A stretch of DNA of 64,000 bases from Gonapodya sp. JEL0774 (taxonomy: Eukaryota > Monoblepharomycota > Monoblepharidomycetes > Monoblepharidales > Gonapodyaceae), in the NCBI GenBank assembly GCA_027604505.1, contig JADIIX010000129.1, forward strand, positions 1 through 64,000, in the 5' to 3' direction. Under the pieces are notes generated by a model. It made no database searches, was not told the DNA's origin, and worked only from the letters and a program-made list of their open reading frames with translations. A program made the translations under genes and the position numbers. Shown here piece by piece: positions 46,007-59,213 of the stretch (positions are counted from its first letter, which is position 1; each line of letters opens with the position of its first letter).

Positions 46007-49000
46007 TCACTCTGCTTCGTCACCTAAGGCAGCGCCTCCACTTGTGATGAGGTTGGTAAACTTTTGGGAGACCCCAGATGTCACCGGAACCATATGAAGC
46101 AAATCGGTCAGGATCTCCATTTGCCGCTCAGCGCTCAAAACCACTCGACGAAAGCTTGTCACATAAATGATTGGGGAGAGTATCATCGTGATGACGAAGA
46201 GAGCTACCAAGGTGGACTGGGCGGCAGCATTATCGCGCGGCAGCATTTTCTCAAAGACAACACTGTCAACCATTTTCAACCCTCCCAAGATGTCGGGAAG
46301 AAGATCCATCATAAGCACTAAGCGATCATCCACAAGATTGCCAGTTGCTTTCATTTGATTGATTGTCAAAAACTCACGTGCCTTCAAGAACATCACTGTT
46401 GGAGATTCTTATTCTGCGGATGTCAAACACAAGGCTTACCACGGAAATGAAATTAAGTATTTGTCCATCCGGCTCCCTAGTGATGGCATGTTCGGTGAAT
46501 CCAATCGATGCATTGAAATGCCTGACGGAGTCATCGCAGGAATCGGAGAAACACATTTCCGTTTGCATTAACTCGTTAATCGCGCTGATCTGGGTGGTGG
46601 GGGTAATCTCTACAGGACCGTGTCCTGTTACTGCGTTCCGGTGCAAAATCTCGAGCTGCGTCAGCCTTAAAATATTCAAGTTTTAGCACAACGGCAAGTT
46701 GCATTTAAGTTTTGCATCTGTTCCATATCTTGGGTACCCACTTTTCATCCATCATCATTTCTGGATGTCCCCAAACCCACGTGGTGTTATCCCAAAGGAC
46801 AACTTCGTATGCCAGAGCCGTAGCTAAATTGACGTAATACTTTCTACCGCCAGCTGTTGCGACAAGTGATTCGCGTGAACCCTTTATTATTATTATTTTT
46901 TTGTTGATGCGGTGTCGGTTGTACTCACTATAGTTCAAAATCTTCATCCAATTCAAAGAGAAGTGAGTCAATATCAATAACGATGACGAATGTGCTACTT
47001 ACCTGCACAAGATTAGAATTGACCGGAAGGCGTATTAATGCTGGCAGAACTACGCTTACGCAGCAGAACCCCAAGAACAAAATGGACGCGCTCAAGCTGC
47101 TATACAATTTCCAAGCGGCTAGCGTACGGTTTGTGCCCTCCTTATATACAGATATTGAGATTGGTTGTCGCCGATCACCTGTGCAGTCAGTCAACCATAC
47201 TTACAAGTTTCGTTTTCGCTTGTTGTTTCCCGTCATTTGCCTCCTCGATCACCAGAACTTCCAGTTGCTCATCAATCTGCAACAGCAATTCGTCGATTGT
47301 CTTCTTGCTAACTTCTTCCAGGAATCGGAGATAGCGAAGCTGAACCATCCGTGTTTTTGTAAACAGAGGAAGAAGGACCCCAAACCCGATCAAACCGAGA
47401 AGGGCTAGTTCTGCAACAAGAAAACCCTGCGCGCGTCACATTGTATTAGTTGCGACCTAGAGAGAGAGAGACAGGTGTTTTGTTTACTCACAACTAACAC
47501 CATCACCTGCGTTTCCGCCATGTCACAAAATTCTTGTTGTCCAATATCGGCCACCGCTTCCAAAACAGTTACAGCACCGTTTGAAGTCGGGTCAACATTA
47601 CTCATGCACTTGCTGCAACTCACCTTTCATGGCGTCACCGAACGTCACCATGTTATCGACATAGAAGCGGACTCGCCGGTCGCTGTACAGGGGGACTTGT
47701 TGGAAATGAGTGATATCTGCAAAGTGATCGAGTAACACATGGGAAGAGTGAGATGTCGTTTTTGTTGGACGTGTGTCATAGTGACATCTGCTTTCCCACC
47801 TTCCTCCAACAGGCTATTCGTGGTTTCGTCTACTGCGTACGCTATTTGATACTGGTTCATGGTTTGAATGTACGGAGGAAGTCCCAGATTAAGATTACTG
47901 TTGTATCGGAGTACGTGGGAGATTCCAGTTGTTAGGCTGCTCCGGGCGCTGAGATAGGGAAGAGCCTGATCGGCAAATTCTTCGTTATGTGCCACAAACT
48001 CGGACCTGTGTTGTAGTGTATTTGTCAGATTGGAGATGTAGTTAATCTCCAAAAGGGGTCTCACTAACTTCCAATATTGATACTTCTCATCGTCCCCAAT
48101 GTGCCCAAAGTATGACATGAGTCGCACTGACAGAGGGGGAGTCCACTTAAAAAGTTAGCAAAAGATGTTATAACCAGTTAACTCATGCTCACCAGCCTGG
48201 GCTGTGGCGACTGTTTCAAAGCATGGCTGTCAGCGAGGGTTCAAGGAAGATTTCACTCGCAGACACACACCAACAGAGCGACCCATATCAGTTGTAAGAA
48301 GAAAATTATCAATTTGACCGTTGACTTTCACAACCATTATTTCAGTTCACTTGACGAGCGGAACTAGTGAACGCACCAACCAACTCACGCGAAACAAATA
48401 TCGAATAAGAATACCAAAAGGAAAGAGAAACCAGAACCAGAATCATAGCCAGCGCAAGGGTGAGACGACGATTGTAAGTTTGTGGTGCTCTTGTCACCCG
48501 CTTTTGGAACTCGGTACGCATGGCTCGTGCACGACGATTCTCCCGCCCCTCACTGAGCTGACTCGATCCTCCGTGGGAGCTAGACCGAGATTTTCTTCGC
48601 AAAAGACTACGAATATTCCCATGATCCCTTGCTGCATCAGCTTGTATGGTCACTCGCAGAGGATCACCCCCCGAGGTGCTTTCAGGTTCAATTGTCGTTG
48701 GTGGCGGCTCAAACCCAGAGATGTCTCGTTGTTGATCAGGTGCGTCAAGTGCTGCACCAGAGAGAAGTTCAGAGATGACGGATATCTGGTGTGCTACCTC
48801 AGGAACAGCGGGAGTCGAGTCCCCATCATTTCTTGAGCTTGTTCTCGCATTGGCGGGAGTCGTGGGAAACTTAGCATCTTGGTTTGGGAAGAAGCATTCC
48901 GAAAAAGTATCAGAGGAGGAAGTATTCATTGAATCGTTCCCTTCAAGTTCTATGGAAAGAGTAAGTTCATAATCACATTAACGGCGATGTAACGATCAAC

Positions 49001-52000
49001 AACGGCAGAAACCTTCAGCAAGATTTGTCAGTCGACGGCATTCCTCATTGTCAGAGAGAACCAGAGCATTAAACTGAGCGTACAGTCGAATGATTGACTA
49101 ACAAGAATGGCGAACCTATAAGAGGTGAAGTACCAAACTTGCATTACAACTTATCTAACCTTGCTGTTTGGATACCTCGTCAACAATTGCTTGTAAATTC
49201 CATCGGCTTTCATCACCGAATCGGCAATTGAAGGCAAAAATGTTGGGTACTGCAAGTATTCTCTTTTGGAGTTTGCCCGGCGCACGAATGACCAGAATAA
49301 TTTCAATTCTGTAAGACTGTACAGATTGGGTTCGAGTAATTTAAGTCTTGACAGAGAATAAAAAGAAATACTCCCGCACCTGGAAATGTGATGCCGGATC
49401 ACTTCCTAAAATGATAGAATCTTGTCGATGAACCTTTACGGATCCAAAAACCAATAAACTGCCTACCTGCTCTCTGCTCAATATTTCCACGTATGATGAA
49501 ACGTTTAAATCGCTTGCCATTACTTCCTTAGACTGTGGTACCCCAACAAAAACATTGATGGTTTGCCCAGGACCTGTCTAAGCGGAACTCACCTTAATCG
49601 ATTGCTCTATTTGCTTCTCACAGACAAAGGTCATGAATCGAATATCGAAAGCAACAGGCATCGTTGTTAGTTTGTGAAGAATCTCCTCGGCTTTCTCGAA
49701 GTTGGTTTCATTGGGGTGAAGGAGCATGGTCGTTTCACTTCCATACGCCAGGAGGTACAACGCTGCCTTGAGTGTGGGATGCAGATTCAATGTAGTTGGT
49801 GTGCGCACGCGTCAACGATACATTACTGGATCTCACTTGAATATGAACGAAGCCATCCTTTGGATACTGTCAAAATGTAAGTGATTATCACGTTAGAGCA
49901 TCAATATGAGCACGCACAAACAACCTCTTACCTGAATGAACGCCGCTGGATCGGAGACCAAAACGAACACAAGTGAAAGATTCTACTTCAGATTTGGGAA
50001 TAATTACACATCACAATTTTCCAACCTTCGTACAACTCGCGCATGAGAACAAGCGCATTTGGATCAGCTGCAGTTCTGATGAAACGACACGCAAGCTGGA
50101 GCAACAACAACTGTAAAACAGGAGTCCGTCGATTCATGCGACAAAGAAAGAAGGCGCACCTCGACTTCGTGCGCTGAATCAAAGACTGGGGGCTAGAACC
50201 ACAAAAGCCTGTAAGAAACAGACTAGTTTTGCTTATTGGCTATGTCCCACCTCCTCTGTGCGTCTTTCCGATGTCAGATGGATGATTCTATGGATCCGTT
50301 TGAAGGTTTCATGAGCTGTTCTTCAAATCGAGGCGAGCTCCTTTCACTCACTTATCGGCGATGCTGTCCAAGAGACTGATTTCGGTGCCAGGTACAAAAC
50401 TCATTCTGCGAGCATTTTCATTGCGATGAACCCCTGCGAAGCTCGCGACGCCCGTCTGTGCTCGCATTTCTTTGACTTGATTTTGAAACCGAGTGTAGAT
50501 GCGAAGCGTGGTCCGTTGCTTTATTGCCTTGCTGAGAAATGCACCCATAGCAAAGCCAGGAATGAGAAGCACCATCAGAAGAACGAACGGGACAATGCTC
50601 TCGGAATCACGTGAGCCCAGCACATCTGCGAGAAGAGCAACAATCGCCTTGGGACAAGTGGTCAGGTTCGCCAATTCTCAGGAACTCCAGAATCAAGCTT
50701 ACCGAAATTAATGCTGATGTGAATATTCCGCTTCTAATCGCCTGCAAAAGTTCATCGTGGAAAGGTTGTTTGCGGAAGTTTTCGACCACCAGTATCTGGG
50801 CACTCAGCAGGTCAGCTTTTGATAAGACATTTGCAAAATCTGCACTTTACCGTCACACATAAAACAAAGATCAAGAGTTTTGCCACAGAGCTGTCTGAAA
50901 ATCGCCTAGCAGATGGGTGGAGATTGGTGCAGTTGGGGAGAATTGATTTTGAGGGAGGAGGCATTAGTTCAGCATTACGCACCACAGAAACACCAGTAAC
51001 ATCTTTGTCGCGAGGTAAAACAGGTCGTTTCTGCCGTGTGCTTTTGAAAGAGGGTTCTTCGTTGAGTTTGGTTGTCCTGAGAAAATATCAGTAAAGACAG
51101 GATGAAGACCATCAGCTGTGGGTCACACAATTCTCTCACCATCGACGTAACAAAGAGCCATTATCAAAGTGTAAGGAACAAACAAAGTGAGTCCAATCAC
51201 TGTGGCTTTCGTTGAGTACTATGGGTCAAGACGAACTGAGACAAAAGACTTACATGAGAGTGCAAATGACACCGGGTGGGTACCTATAAAACAAGGAACA
51301 TAGGGATAATCCCGAACAAATCCAGATGTACATTCAAGTGGCGTCACGAGGATCTCAATCACAGCTAAAGGATCGCCGTCGACAGCCACAGGAAACGGAA
51401 GAAAGAAAGGAACATCAGAGAAGGAATGGTTCTCAGACTTCACGGATGCAGCTTACGAATATTCAGTATGCCAACTAAAGAGAATATGGCGAGGTGTTAG
51501 AACTTCTTCTTCGGAAGCGAAAGAGTGAACTCGCCTGATAGAACAGTGCTCGTGCGCAGAACTTTTAAGGGCCAGATACTTTTAAATCTTCCACTACTGA
51601 ATCCATATGCGCAAAAAATTATATTCGCAATCAAGGTGATGACGACGAGGAGGGCCACCAGATGCAGGAGTAGAAAATAGACATAGGAATCGGGACGGAT
51701 AGCTAGGGGGTTCCAGACAAAATGCAACCATTCAGGCATCATCGGGAAGCTGTATCCAGGGTTCCAGCAAAAGAAGAGAAGTTGCATATCCTCGAACACA
51801 AGCAGGGGATAGGCAAGAATCCGAGGAACCTCATTGCCTGCGCAGGTCGGATTTAGTCATCAACAACCACAACCGCGTATTATTTCGCAAATAATCTGAG
51901 GTCACCTTGAATCATACTGTGAAGAACAGAGAAGAAAATGTACTCAATTCGCGAACGCTTCTGCATCGCCTATGAATCTTTCACTTGTCAATGTCGATAG

Positions 52001-52415
52001 TTCAAACCGAATTGTGTTCAAATGATCTTACTCGCGGTTGCCTTCTCTTCAAAGCGATGGCCTCCGCTTTTACGCTAGGACGCCGTGCTGACATTTCCCA
52101 ACGAACAAATGACGGTGATCGGACGGGGCTTGGTCCTCCATCGTCGCTGATACTGGGTGTCTGCAGTTCGCCCAAATCTCGTGTATTTAGGATTGTCGGG
52201 GGTTGACGTAGTGCTCCGGCTGTCTTCCTCATCGCCATCGGGCTCTGATAGCTTGATACGTGACTTGCAGTGGCAGTTATTTACGGGTTTATGGACCAAG
52301 GGTCAAGGAGAGGGGAGATCACGAGATGAACTTTCTACATAATACCCCAGGTATATACTCACTCTTCAGACGATGAGATCTCACTTGATGGGACTTCCAG
52401 GTGTGAGCCAGGCAT
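46007..52415 (-). CDS. Very large multi-spanning membrane protein, TmcB-like
   Basis: Many small exons on minus form one gene of over 6 kb. The ATG at 52415 starts MPGSHLEVPSSEISSSEE. A polar segment, then MQKRSRIEYIFFSVLHSMIQ and EVPRILAYPLLVFEDMQLLF, CWNPGYSFPMMPEWLHF and VYFLLLHLVALLVVITLIAN form the first membrane block (51970-51500). More membrane segments lie near 51430-51220 and at about 50670 (IVPFVLLMVLLIPGFAMGAF). A helical middle with TPR/HAT-like pieces follows (50300-49150, for example YKQLLTRYPNS). Then comes a basic, Ser-rich linker (LLRRKSRSSS, about 48600), a membrane helix (LALAMILVLVSLSFWY, 48430), a loop domain and a coiled coil (47390-47190). The last membrane helix precedes GDEAE-stop at 46007. 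The order resembles TmcB-like proteins known from Dictyostelium and chytrids; this is recognition of style, not proof. One or two gene borders inside cannot be excluded. Confidence 0.6.
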
Positions 52416-52832
52416 CGTGATGCACTTCAGTGCTTCACTACTTTGTGCCTTGACGTGCGAAAACCTCAGGCAGGTACTTCTGGAACCCAATATCGAGAAA
52501 CATTCTATGTATCAGACTTTTCTTTTGTTAACGTCGGATTGCTGGCTGCCGACTCATGAAGTACCGGTCTTCTCAACCGTGTTGCTGGCTGGATTGCTTA
52601 CGGTCCTGTCCCAGACTCGCAACTATCGACCTCACGTATGCACACAACATGAACAGGACTTGTTGGAGTAAAGAGAACCACGATTTGATGATACATGGAT
52701 TTGCAGCCAAATTTCATGAGCCAACCTCTGGAATCACAACAGTAATCAACTACCTGACGTGTACATTGTAAACGAAGATCTGCCGAAACGCTCAAATGCA
52801 AAGGAACGCTGGCGTATGAGACAAAAAACCCT

Positions 52833-55800
52833 TTAAAGTGCAACGCCCCTTTGGGTACCGGTCTTAACGACATTCTTTGCTTCCACAAAGGTGCGAGAGG
52901 CCGCACTTTGCGAAGCTCCAACATTTGCGAGCAACGCCTCCTGCTCGGGAGACAAATACGAGATGTCGTCCCATGGGTGGCGGTAGAGGCCTTTTTAAAG
53001 ATGCGAAACCGTCGCCTTCAAAACAGAGCTATCTTCATTCTACCGAGTTCCCCTCACCTTGTTTCAACCGTTTTTGATCCAAGTAGTGTCCAATGAACCC
53101 AATACTTCGTCCAAGCACGAAAAGACCATTGAGAGTTCCAATCTTTTCAAGGTATTTGAGAAAACCAAACAAGAGAGCAGTTAGAGACTCGTGCACTGAT
53201 TGAGACGTTCAACAGATTTCAGCACGAACCTTCATATACTCGTCAGCTTCCTCGGGCGAGAAGGCACCACAGCCTCTTAGCAGATCTACAAAGGCGACAC
53301 CGACAGCACCGTCCACATTCAAGATCAAATTATCCTTCTTGCTCGTGGTGATCTTTTCAACTTCGAGGGCGTAGGCAAGGAGGTTGTAGTTCGGGAAGTT
53401 CTTCTTAACAAAGTCCTTTACGATAGACACTCGCAAGTCCGGATTGGTCCTTGACTTGATTCGATGGCCAATACCAGGGATAAGCTTGTGCTCCTTTCGC
53501 ATGTTCTCAACAAAATCAGCGGGAGTCCAATTTGAGTCATAGGCAATAGCGAATTCTCGCGCGGCGTCATCTAGTGCGCCACCAAATCTTGGTCCGATTG
53601 TGAGAAGACCAGCTACCAGCGAAGAGATGAGATCCTTGCCAGCACGCGCGGTGACAATGGTGTTGAGAGCGCCCGAAACTAGAGATGATAAATGAAGAGG
53701 GTGAGGTAACCAGTTTTAAGCCAGGGATTCTAGCTACAAACCAGCAGGGCCGTGATCGGCGGTGAGCATTAGCACCATCTCAATGAAAGTGCATGCGTAG
53801 TCTGGCAGCCGCCGTTTGAACCAAAGCAAACTCAGAACACCACCGATTCCAAGATCGTCCTTGAACACGTCGGAAATGGGCATGCCCGCGTAGAGAAGCT
53901 CCTGACCACGGTCATCTGTAATGGTAGAGATAAAGCTGGTTGGTTTGCGAACCAGGCCAAGCTCTTGCGCCCACGAATAATCGATCGGTATCTTGGGAGG
54001 ATCTGGCTCGGCTTTGGGAACGATTGTGCCACTCTGTACGAGCTTGCGGTAAAGATCCGAGAGAACCTTGGGCAAATCCTCGAACGAATCAGGAACGTAA
54101 GCGCCGCCAGCTTTCAACGCGGCATTCTTAGCGACCGCAGTTTCGAGGTCAGAGTTGGCAAAGGAACCTGCATGACCGAATTGAACCTAAAACAAGAGCA
54201 TGATAAGATGGCCACTTTTGCTGACGGAAAATCCTTTGGTCACATCGTTTTTCCTTCTTACCTCGGTCTTGAACATGCTTCCACACGTACCAATACACCA
54301 CGCAACGAGGGGCTTAGTGATCTTCTTCTCCTTGATAGCCTTGATCACCTCGTACTCTTCAACACCACCGACTTCTCCCAGAAGCATGAGAATCTGGACA
54401 CTGGGGTCCCGCTCATATCGAAGTAAGTGGTCGATAAACGTGCTACCAGGGTAACGGTCTCCTCCGATGGCAACGCCCTCTGCCACGCCGTTGGTCGTGC
54501 GCGAAATAATGTTGTTGAGTTCATTTGACATACCGCCAGATTTAGACACATATGCGACCGAGCCGGGACGGTAGAGAAGGGATGAAACAATGTTGTCCAT
54601 CATTCCTCCAGTGTTACCGATCTTGAAGCACCCAGGTTTGATTCCACCTAATGGTCGAGGAGTCGTTATAGATCATGCGAAAAATCATGGGTATCACAAC
54701 TTTTTATCCCCTGTCACGAAACACCATGAACTCACCAACTGTGGCTGGGCCAATGATAAGGACGCCTTTCTTCTTCGCTTCCCAAAGCAATTGGCGCGCT
54801 CTCTTCTCAGGCACACCCTCAGCAATGATGGCAATCGTCTTGATCTGGGACACTTTCATGATGTCGCGTGTGGATTCGTAGACGGAGCGGAAAGAGGCAA
54901 AGTTGATTACGACATCTACTTCGGGGTAGCGGCTGATAGCCTCCTCGAGTGAGGTGAAGACAGGAAGAAGAGTCTCCTTAGTTCCCCAGTAGAATTTTTG
55001 GACGTGCGATCCACCGAACGGATACACCATTGCAGCAACCGAGGGCCTCTCCCTACGAGCATATATCGAGTTAGTTATGATTCTCAGTCAAACTAAAGTC
55101 AAGCTCATTTTGCACACCGTTTGCACATGTAGTCGAAGTCAAGCATTCCTTGCACGGCTTTAGGCTGCATTCCGTAAACAAACGACATGCTTTGGTTGGT
55201 GAAGGTAGGCTTTTCCGTCTTAGCTGGTTCGGCCTTCTTGAGCGGCGTCATTCCAACAGGGAACTTGACGATCGGGTCATCGCCGGGCAAGCCGGGGGTG
55301 GGCTGACGGGGTACCGGGGGAACTTCTTGGCCAAGAGCATCGATCGAACGAGCTCGGCTCCCGTTGGCGAGGTCAATCTCCTCGAAAAGACCCATTTCCC
55401 GAGCCTTCTTTTCGCCAAGGAGAGCAAGCGGAACGATACCAGACACGTGCATCTCCGGACCGTACACCTGGACAGGGACGCCCAAGTTGTCGCCGCAGTT
55501 CCTCATCATCCGCAGACCCTCTTGGAAGTTGGGCCCGGCACGTCGCACGAAGATTTTGATGCCGTGATCTTGAAGCTTTCCTTTGTAGTCGTTGAGTGCA
55601 CGGATGATACCCTTGAAAGTCGAGGCGACGTTTGTGAAGTTGGCAATACCACCACCGATGAGGAGAATCTGCAATATGGTTGTTCAATTATGGTTAGCGT
55701 ATGGACAAGACCCGTTGATGGCCATGATGTCTCACCTTGCCCTCCGGGTGAGGCTTTCCTCTTGTCATGAGGTCGAGGATGGTCTTTGCGTACTCGTAAG

Positions 55801-57513
55801 TTTGAGCTTCCGATGGAGCCCTTTGAAGCAGACGAAAGGAAGGGTGTTCACAAAATGTTCCGACAAACCATCAGTGCTCATTGACTCACCCAGAGTACTC
55901 TCCGTAGTTGGCCAACTCATCTGCAAACCCGGCGTTGGCAATGGCGTCGGAGTACACGACACTGGCTCCTCCACCGGCAACCATTGTCCACACTCGGCCC
56001 CTCGCGTTCAAAACCGTAAGTTTCAAACTAGCGCCAGTCTTGGCGTCCAAGTCGGCAATGTACTGTTCCTCCTTGGTCAACTCGCGACCGAACGGCGCTG
56101 GGAATCCGAGCTTGGGGCCACCCAAGAGAGCGGGACCAGCTGATGATTTCGGGTAGAGCGCGGCAAGGGCCGCCGACCATCGTTTTCCAGCTTCAAAATC
56201 GGCGGTTTGGTCGATCTTGGCGGCAAGGTCGAGGAAGGAGATATCCGCGGTGCCGTTAGAGGAAAGGGAGACGACGAGAGGGTTGATTTCAAGATAAGTG
56301 AATTGAAGGTCCGAGTAGACGGCGAACAGGCGGGTGAGGAAATCAACGAGTGCGGTGTGTTTGGCAGGGGCAACCTCTGAATATTGGAAACGACAAGTGA
56401 GGATAAATTTTGAGTAAAATCAAAGTCAACAATTATAAGCGAACCTTTCAAAAGAATAGATTTGATGGTCTCGACAGAGGCGAATTCTTGGTCGACTTTG
56501 ATGAGAAGCCTCTGCGCTTTGGCGTCCACATCACCGACATCCACACCACCCTCGTGTGTAAACAGGATCTCATCTCCATCACGAACACTCTGGATACAGA
56601 CATAGTACTCGTCGGTTCCGGCGTGCGGGACGAAAGGCTCAACGATGAAAGTGTGGAGGCCGCCGGAAACTTGTCCGATCTTGAGATTCGGAGAGATGAG
56701 ACACACCAATCCTGATTGTCGGAGTCCAAATTAGAAATGCAAATGTACATACCGCCACTTTCTTCCCCGCGCGCTCGGCAATCCAGGCACGGGCGCCCGC
56801 CCAGTCCAGGTTGATGCCCAAGAGGCCGGCTTTGCCACGACGCTTGATCAGTTGATCAGGCTTGGCAACCCATTTTCGGCCAGCCTAGATGAGAAACGCA
56901 GGATTGATGAGTAAAATTCATGAGTCAAGTCATCTCGGAATCGTTGTTTTGATGATGGCCAGCGTGACACTCGTACCAGGTGAAACATGGGATCTCCAAG
57001 GTGATGTCTGGCAAGACCGAAAACTGGTACTCACCACCCCATTGGGTGGCAATTTTGGCAACCCCACCTTGGCTGGACTACCCTATTGGACAATTGATTC
57101 CGATGGTACTCACCTCCGTAAGGAAAGGGAAATCTCGCTCAGTCTGTTGAAGAACTCCCTCCACATGTCTTGCAAATCGCTCTTCCTGCTCCTGACTCGG
57201 CGCAACACCGGGCTCTACACCAAGGATGGAAATGTCGAACTCGAGGCGAGCCAAGCGGGCTGGTGAGAGATAGGGGAGGGAAGCGGTTCCGGCGTCTGTG
57301 CCGTTGGTTCCGGTGGTGCCATTAGCTGACGACTTGGGAAGAGGGTTATCGGCGGGAGAAGCGAGTCGGGGTAGCCAGTGCGAGAGAAGAATCTGAAAGT
57401 GAAGATTGCATACGATAACGCACAAACGGTCAATTCAAGTGGAGAAAACGCAATCGCGAGAAATTCTATAAATCAACCTTTCCATCGTATTCGTGGATCG
57501 CTTTAGCGCTCAT
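52833..57513 (-). CDS. ACLY: ATP-citrate lyase, single-chain form
   Basis: Makes cytosolic acetyl-CoA and oxaloacetate from citrate, CoA and ATP. Exon 1 (57513-57478) is [12 protein letters not shown]. An N-terminal insertion rich in Asn, Gly and Thr (57340-57280) follows. Then come [175 protein letters not shown] and [14 protein letters not shown] holds the phospho-His. The citrate-synthase-like part has [37 protein letters not shown] and [20 protein letters not shown]. It continues about 40 residues past DDISYL to the stop at 52833-52835. Roughly 12 introns. Confidence 0.95.
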
Positions 57514-58941
57514 AGCTTGGGGATATCAATGGGAAATTGCAGATGTGTGGATGATAGAGATCCGAACTGGAATTGTACACAACAGAGGAGGAGGTTAGAG
57601 GCGAAAACAGGGTACGCAGTAGTCATTCAAGGATGAATCCATCCCAGACTCAAGTCGCCGATATTGCGGGATTCAAGTCGGTCGAACGCGGGAAAAGATG
57701 AACGCCGCACCGAACAGTCCGCGCGCAGGGTAACAACTGACCGAGTACTCGCGGGTGTAGGACAGAGAAGATAGATCGAAAGGAGAGAAACGTGGCCGAA
57801 CTTCTCGGTGAGTTTCGGTAACCGATGTTTAGAGAAAGTTGCGAGAGGTCTTGGGGGAAGCGTACAAGTTGGCCGAGTGCCCCACTTCACCACCCAGGTA
57901 CCCCGGGCTGTGCCACAAGCGGTACCAGAATGGTTTTGGGGGTTCCGCTTCCTTGCATCCACGTTCCGCACTGTTTTTGAACAAATTCAATCAACACCCG
58001 AAAACTGCTCAATCCAAAGCGCACTGCAAGTACAATTAGCTTTGCAATCACAGTTGTTTTAGAGAGGTACTTTTGATCTTCCAGCCTGTGAAAGCCAGAG
58101 AAAAGCGGAGATCCACAAGGAAACTGATTCTATTAAATAATAAAGAATCTCAGTGTGTGGATTCCCTGAAATTCCACCTACGTACAATCGCAAGTGCCGG
58201 TACTACTACAAAAACACTATCCTGTTAGCGCACCCTACACGCTCGATCACCCAAACTAGGATGAAAACGGACTGGAAGGATTTCAACATCCTTACATTAT
58301 GTAAATACCTGATCCACACCTGAAATGAGTTCACCTCAGCGACACGGGGGAATAATGGCCCGGGGAACCCAGGACGGGGCATCCAATGCGGATGTGGAGA
58401 AGCTACGCATTCGAGTCATTTCCCCATCTCACTAAGCATCTTATTCTTTGCTCTCCGATCTTCACCATGTCATTACAGTTTCACGTAAACGCATGAAAAG
58501 GGGCAGCAGTGGTCCTGTAAATATAGAAAGCACATCCATCTCTATCATCGCCGTTCTGATGGATATACTTCACCGACACAAGCGAGACATGTTTAGGAAC
58601 ACAACTGGGTGGACTGGGAAGGGAGAAAGAGAGAAAGACGGATAGTAGTTGCAGCAACTGCCGCGCAGGTCCCCTCCTGCAGAAGCAGAAGTGGCAACGA
58701 TGATAACTTTCGTGAGCAATGCGCTACCACCGAATTCAGATAGGTTCGGATCTATCCGTCCTCATTTAGGGTGAGTCTGGCGCTCAAGGACATAAGTGTA
58801 GAAAGTTGTATGAGGTGATCATGTCACCCACCCTCATGACGAATCTGCCATGTTTTGTCTTAAGGGGAGAAGAAGAATTTTGCAGCGAAAGCTCGAATTT
58901 GGTACGAGATCTAGTTTGGTTCGGTTGAGGCGGTCTTTTCT
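57514..58941. other. Long intergenic stretch, nothing recognised
   Basis: About 1.4 kb to the right of the ATP-citrate lyase start. Only short ORFs without family features, and no tRNA-like cloverleaf or repeat was found by eye. It should contain the lyase promoter. Confidence 0.45.
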
Positions 58942-59130
58942 TCAATAACAGCGCTTTCGCAACAAACCATTCTGCAGCAAGATCGGCTCACTCTTACCGT
59001 CAATCCCCCCAGCCCTCTCCTCCCTCTCAAGACAGCGACGAGTCCGTTCCTTTGACGGGTCGGCAGCCACCTTAGGCCCACGACCAGACGAAGGAATAGT
59101 GTGCTTTACCGCGAGATGTAGTACTGCCAT
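58942..59130 (-). CDS. Possible small protein, unknown
   Basis: A 62-codon ORF with a hydrophilic, charged composition (VAADPSKERTRRCLEREERA). It lies on minus, 84 bases beyond the SQS1 stop. It contains a GTAAGAGTGAG after GGID that could be a splice donor, so the last third may be wrong. No family recognised; it could be chance. Confidence 0.25.
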   Translation of the reverse strand: MAVLHLAVKHTIPSSGRGPKVAADPSKERTRRCLEREERAGGIDGKSEPILLQNGLLRKRCY

Positions 59131-59213
59131 CTCACAAAGTAGATCGATCTAATGGTCGTTAATCATACGGAGACGCCGACTCATTGATCTGAACTGTTGA
59201 ACGATTCCCATTC

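Noticed and set aside
55150-55770. 206-codon ORF on plus opposite ATP-citrate lyase
   Set aside because: It is the mirror of strongly conserved lyase coding sequence on minus and shows no family features of its own.
57514-59213. tRNA, 5S rRNA or CRISPR array in the longest intergenic stretch
   Set aside because: No cloverleaf, B-box or regularly spaced repeat was found; CRISPR would not be expected in a eukaryotic nuclear genome.
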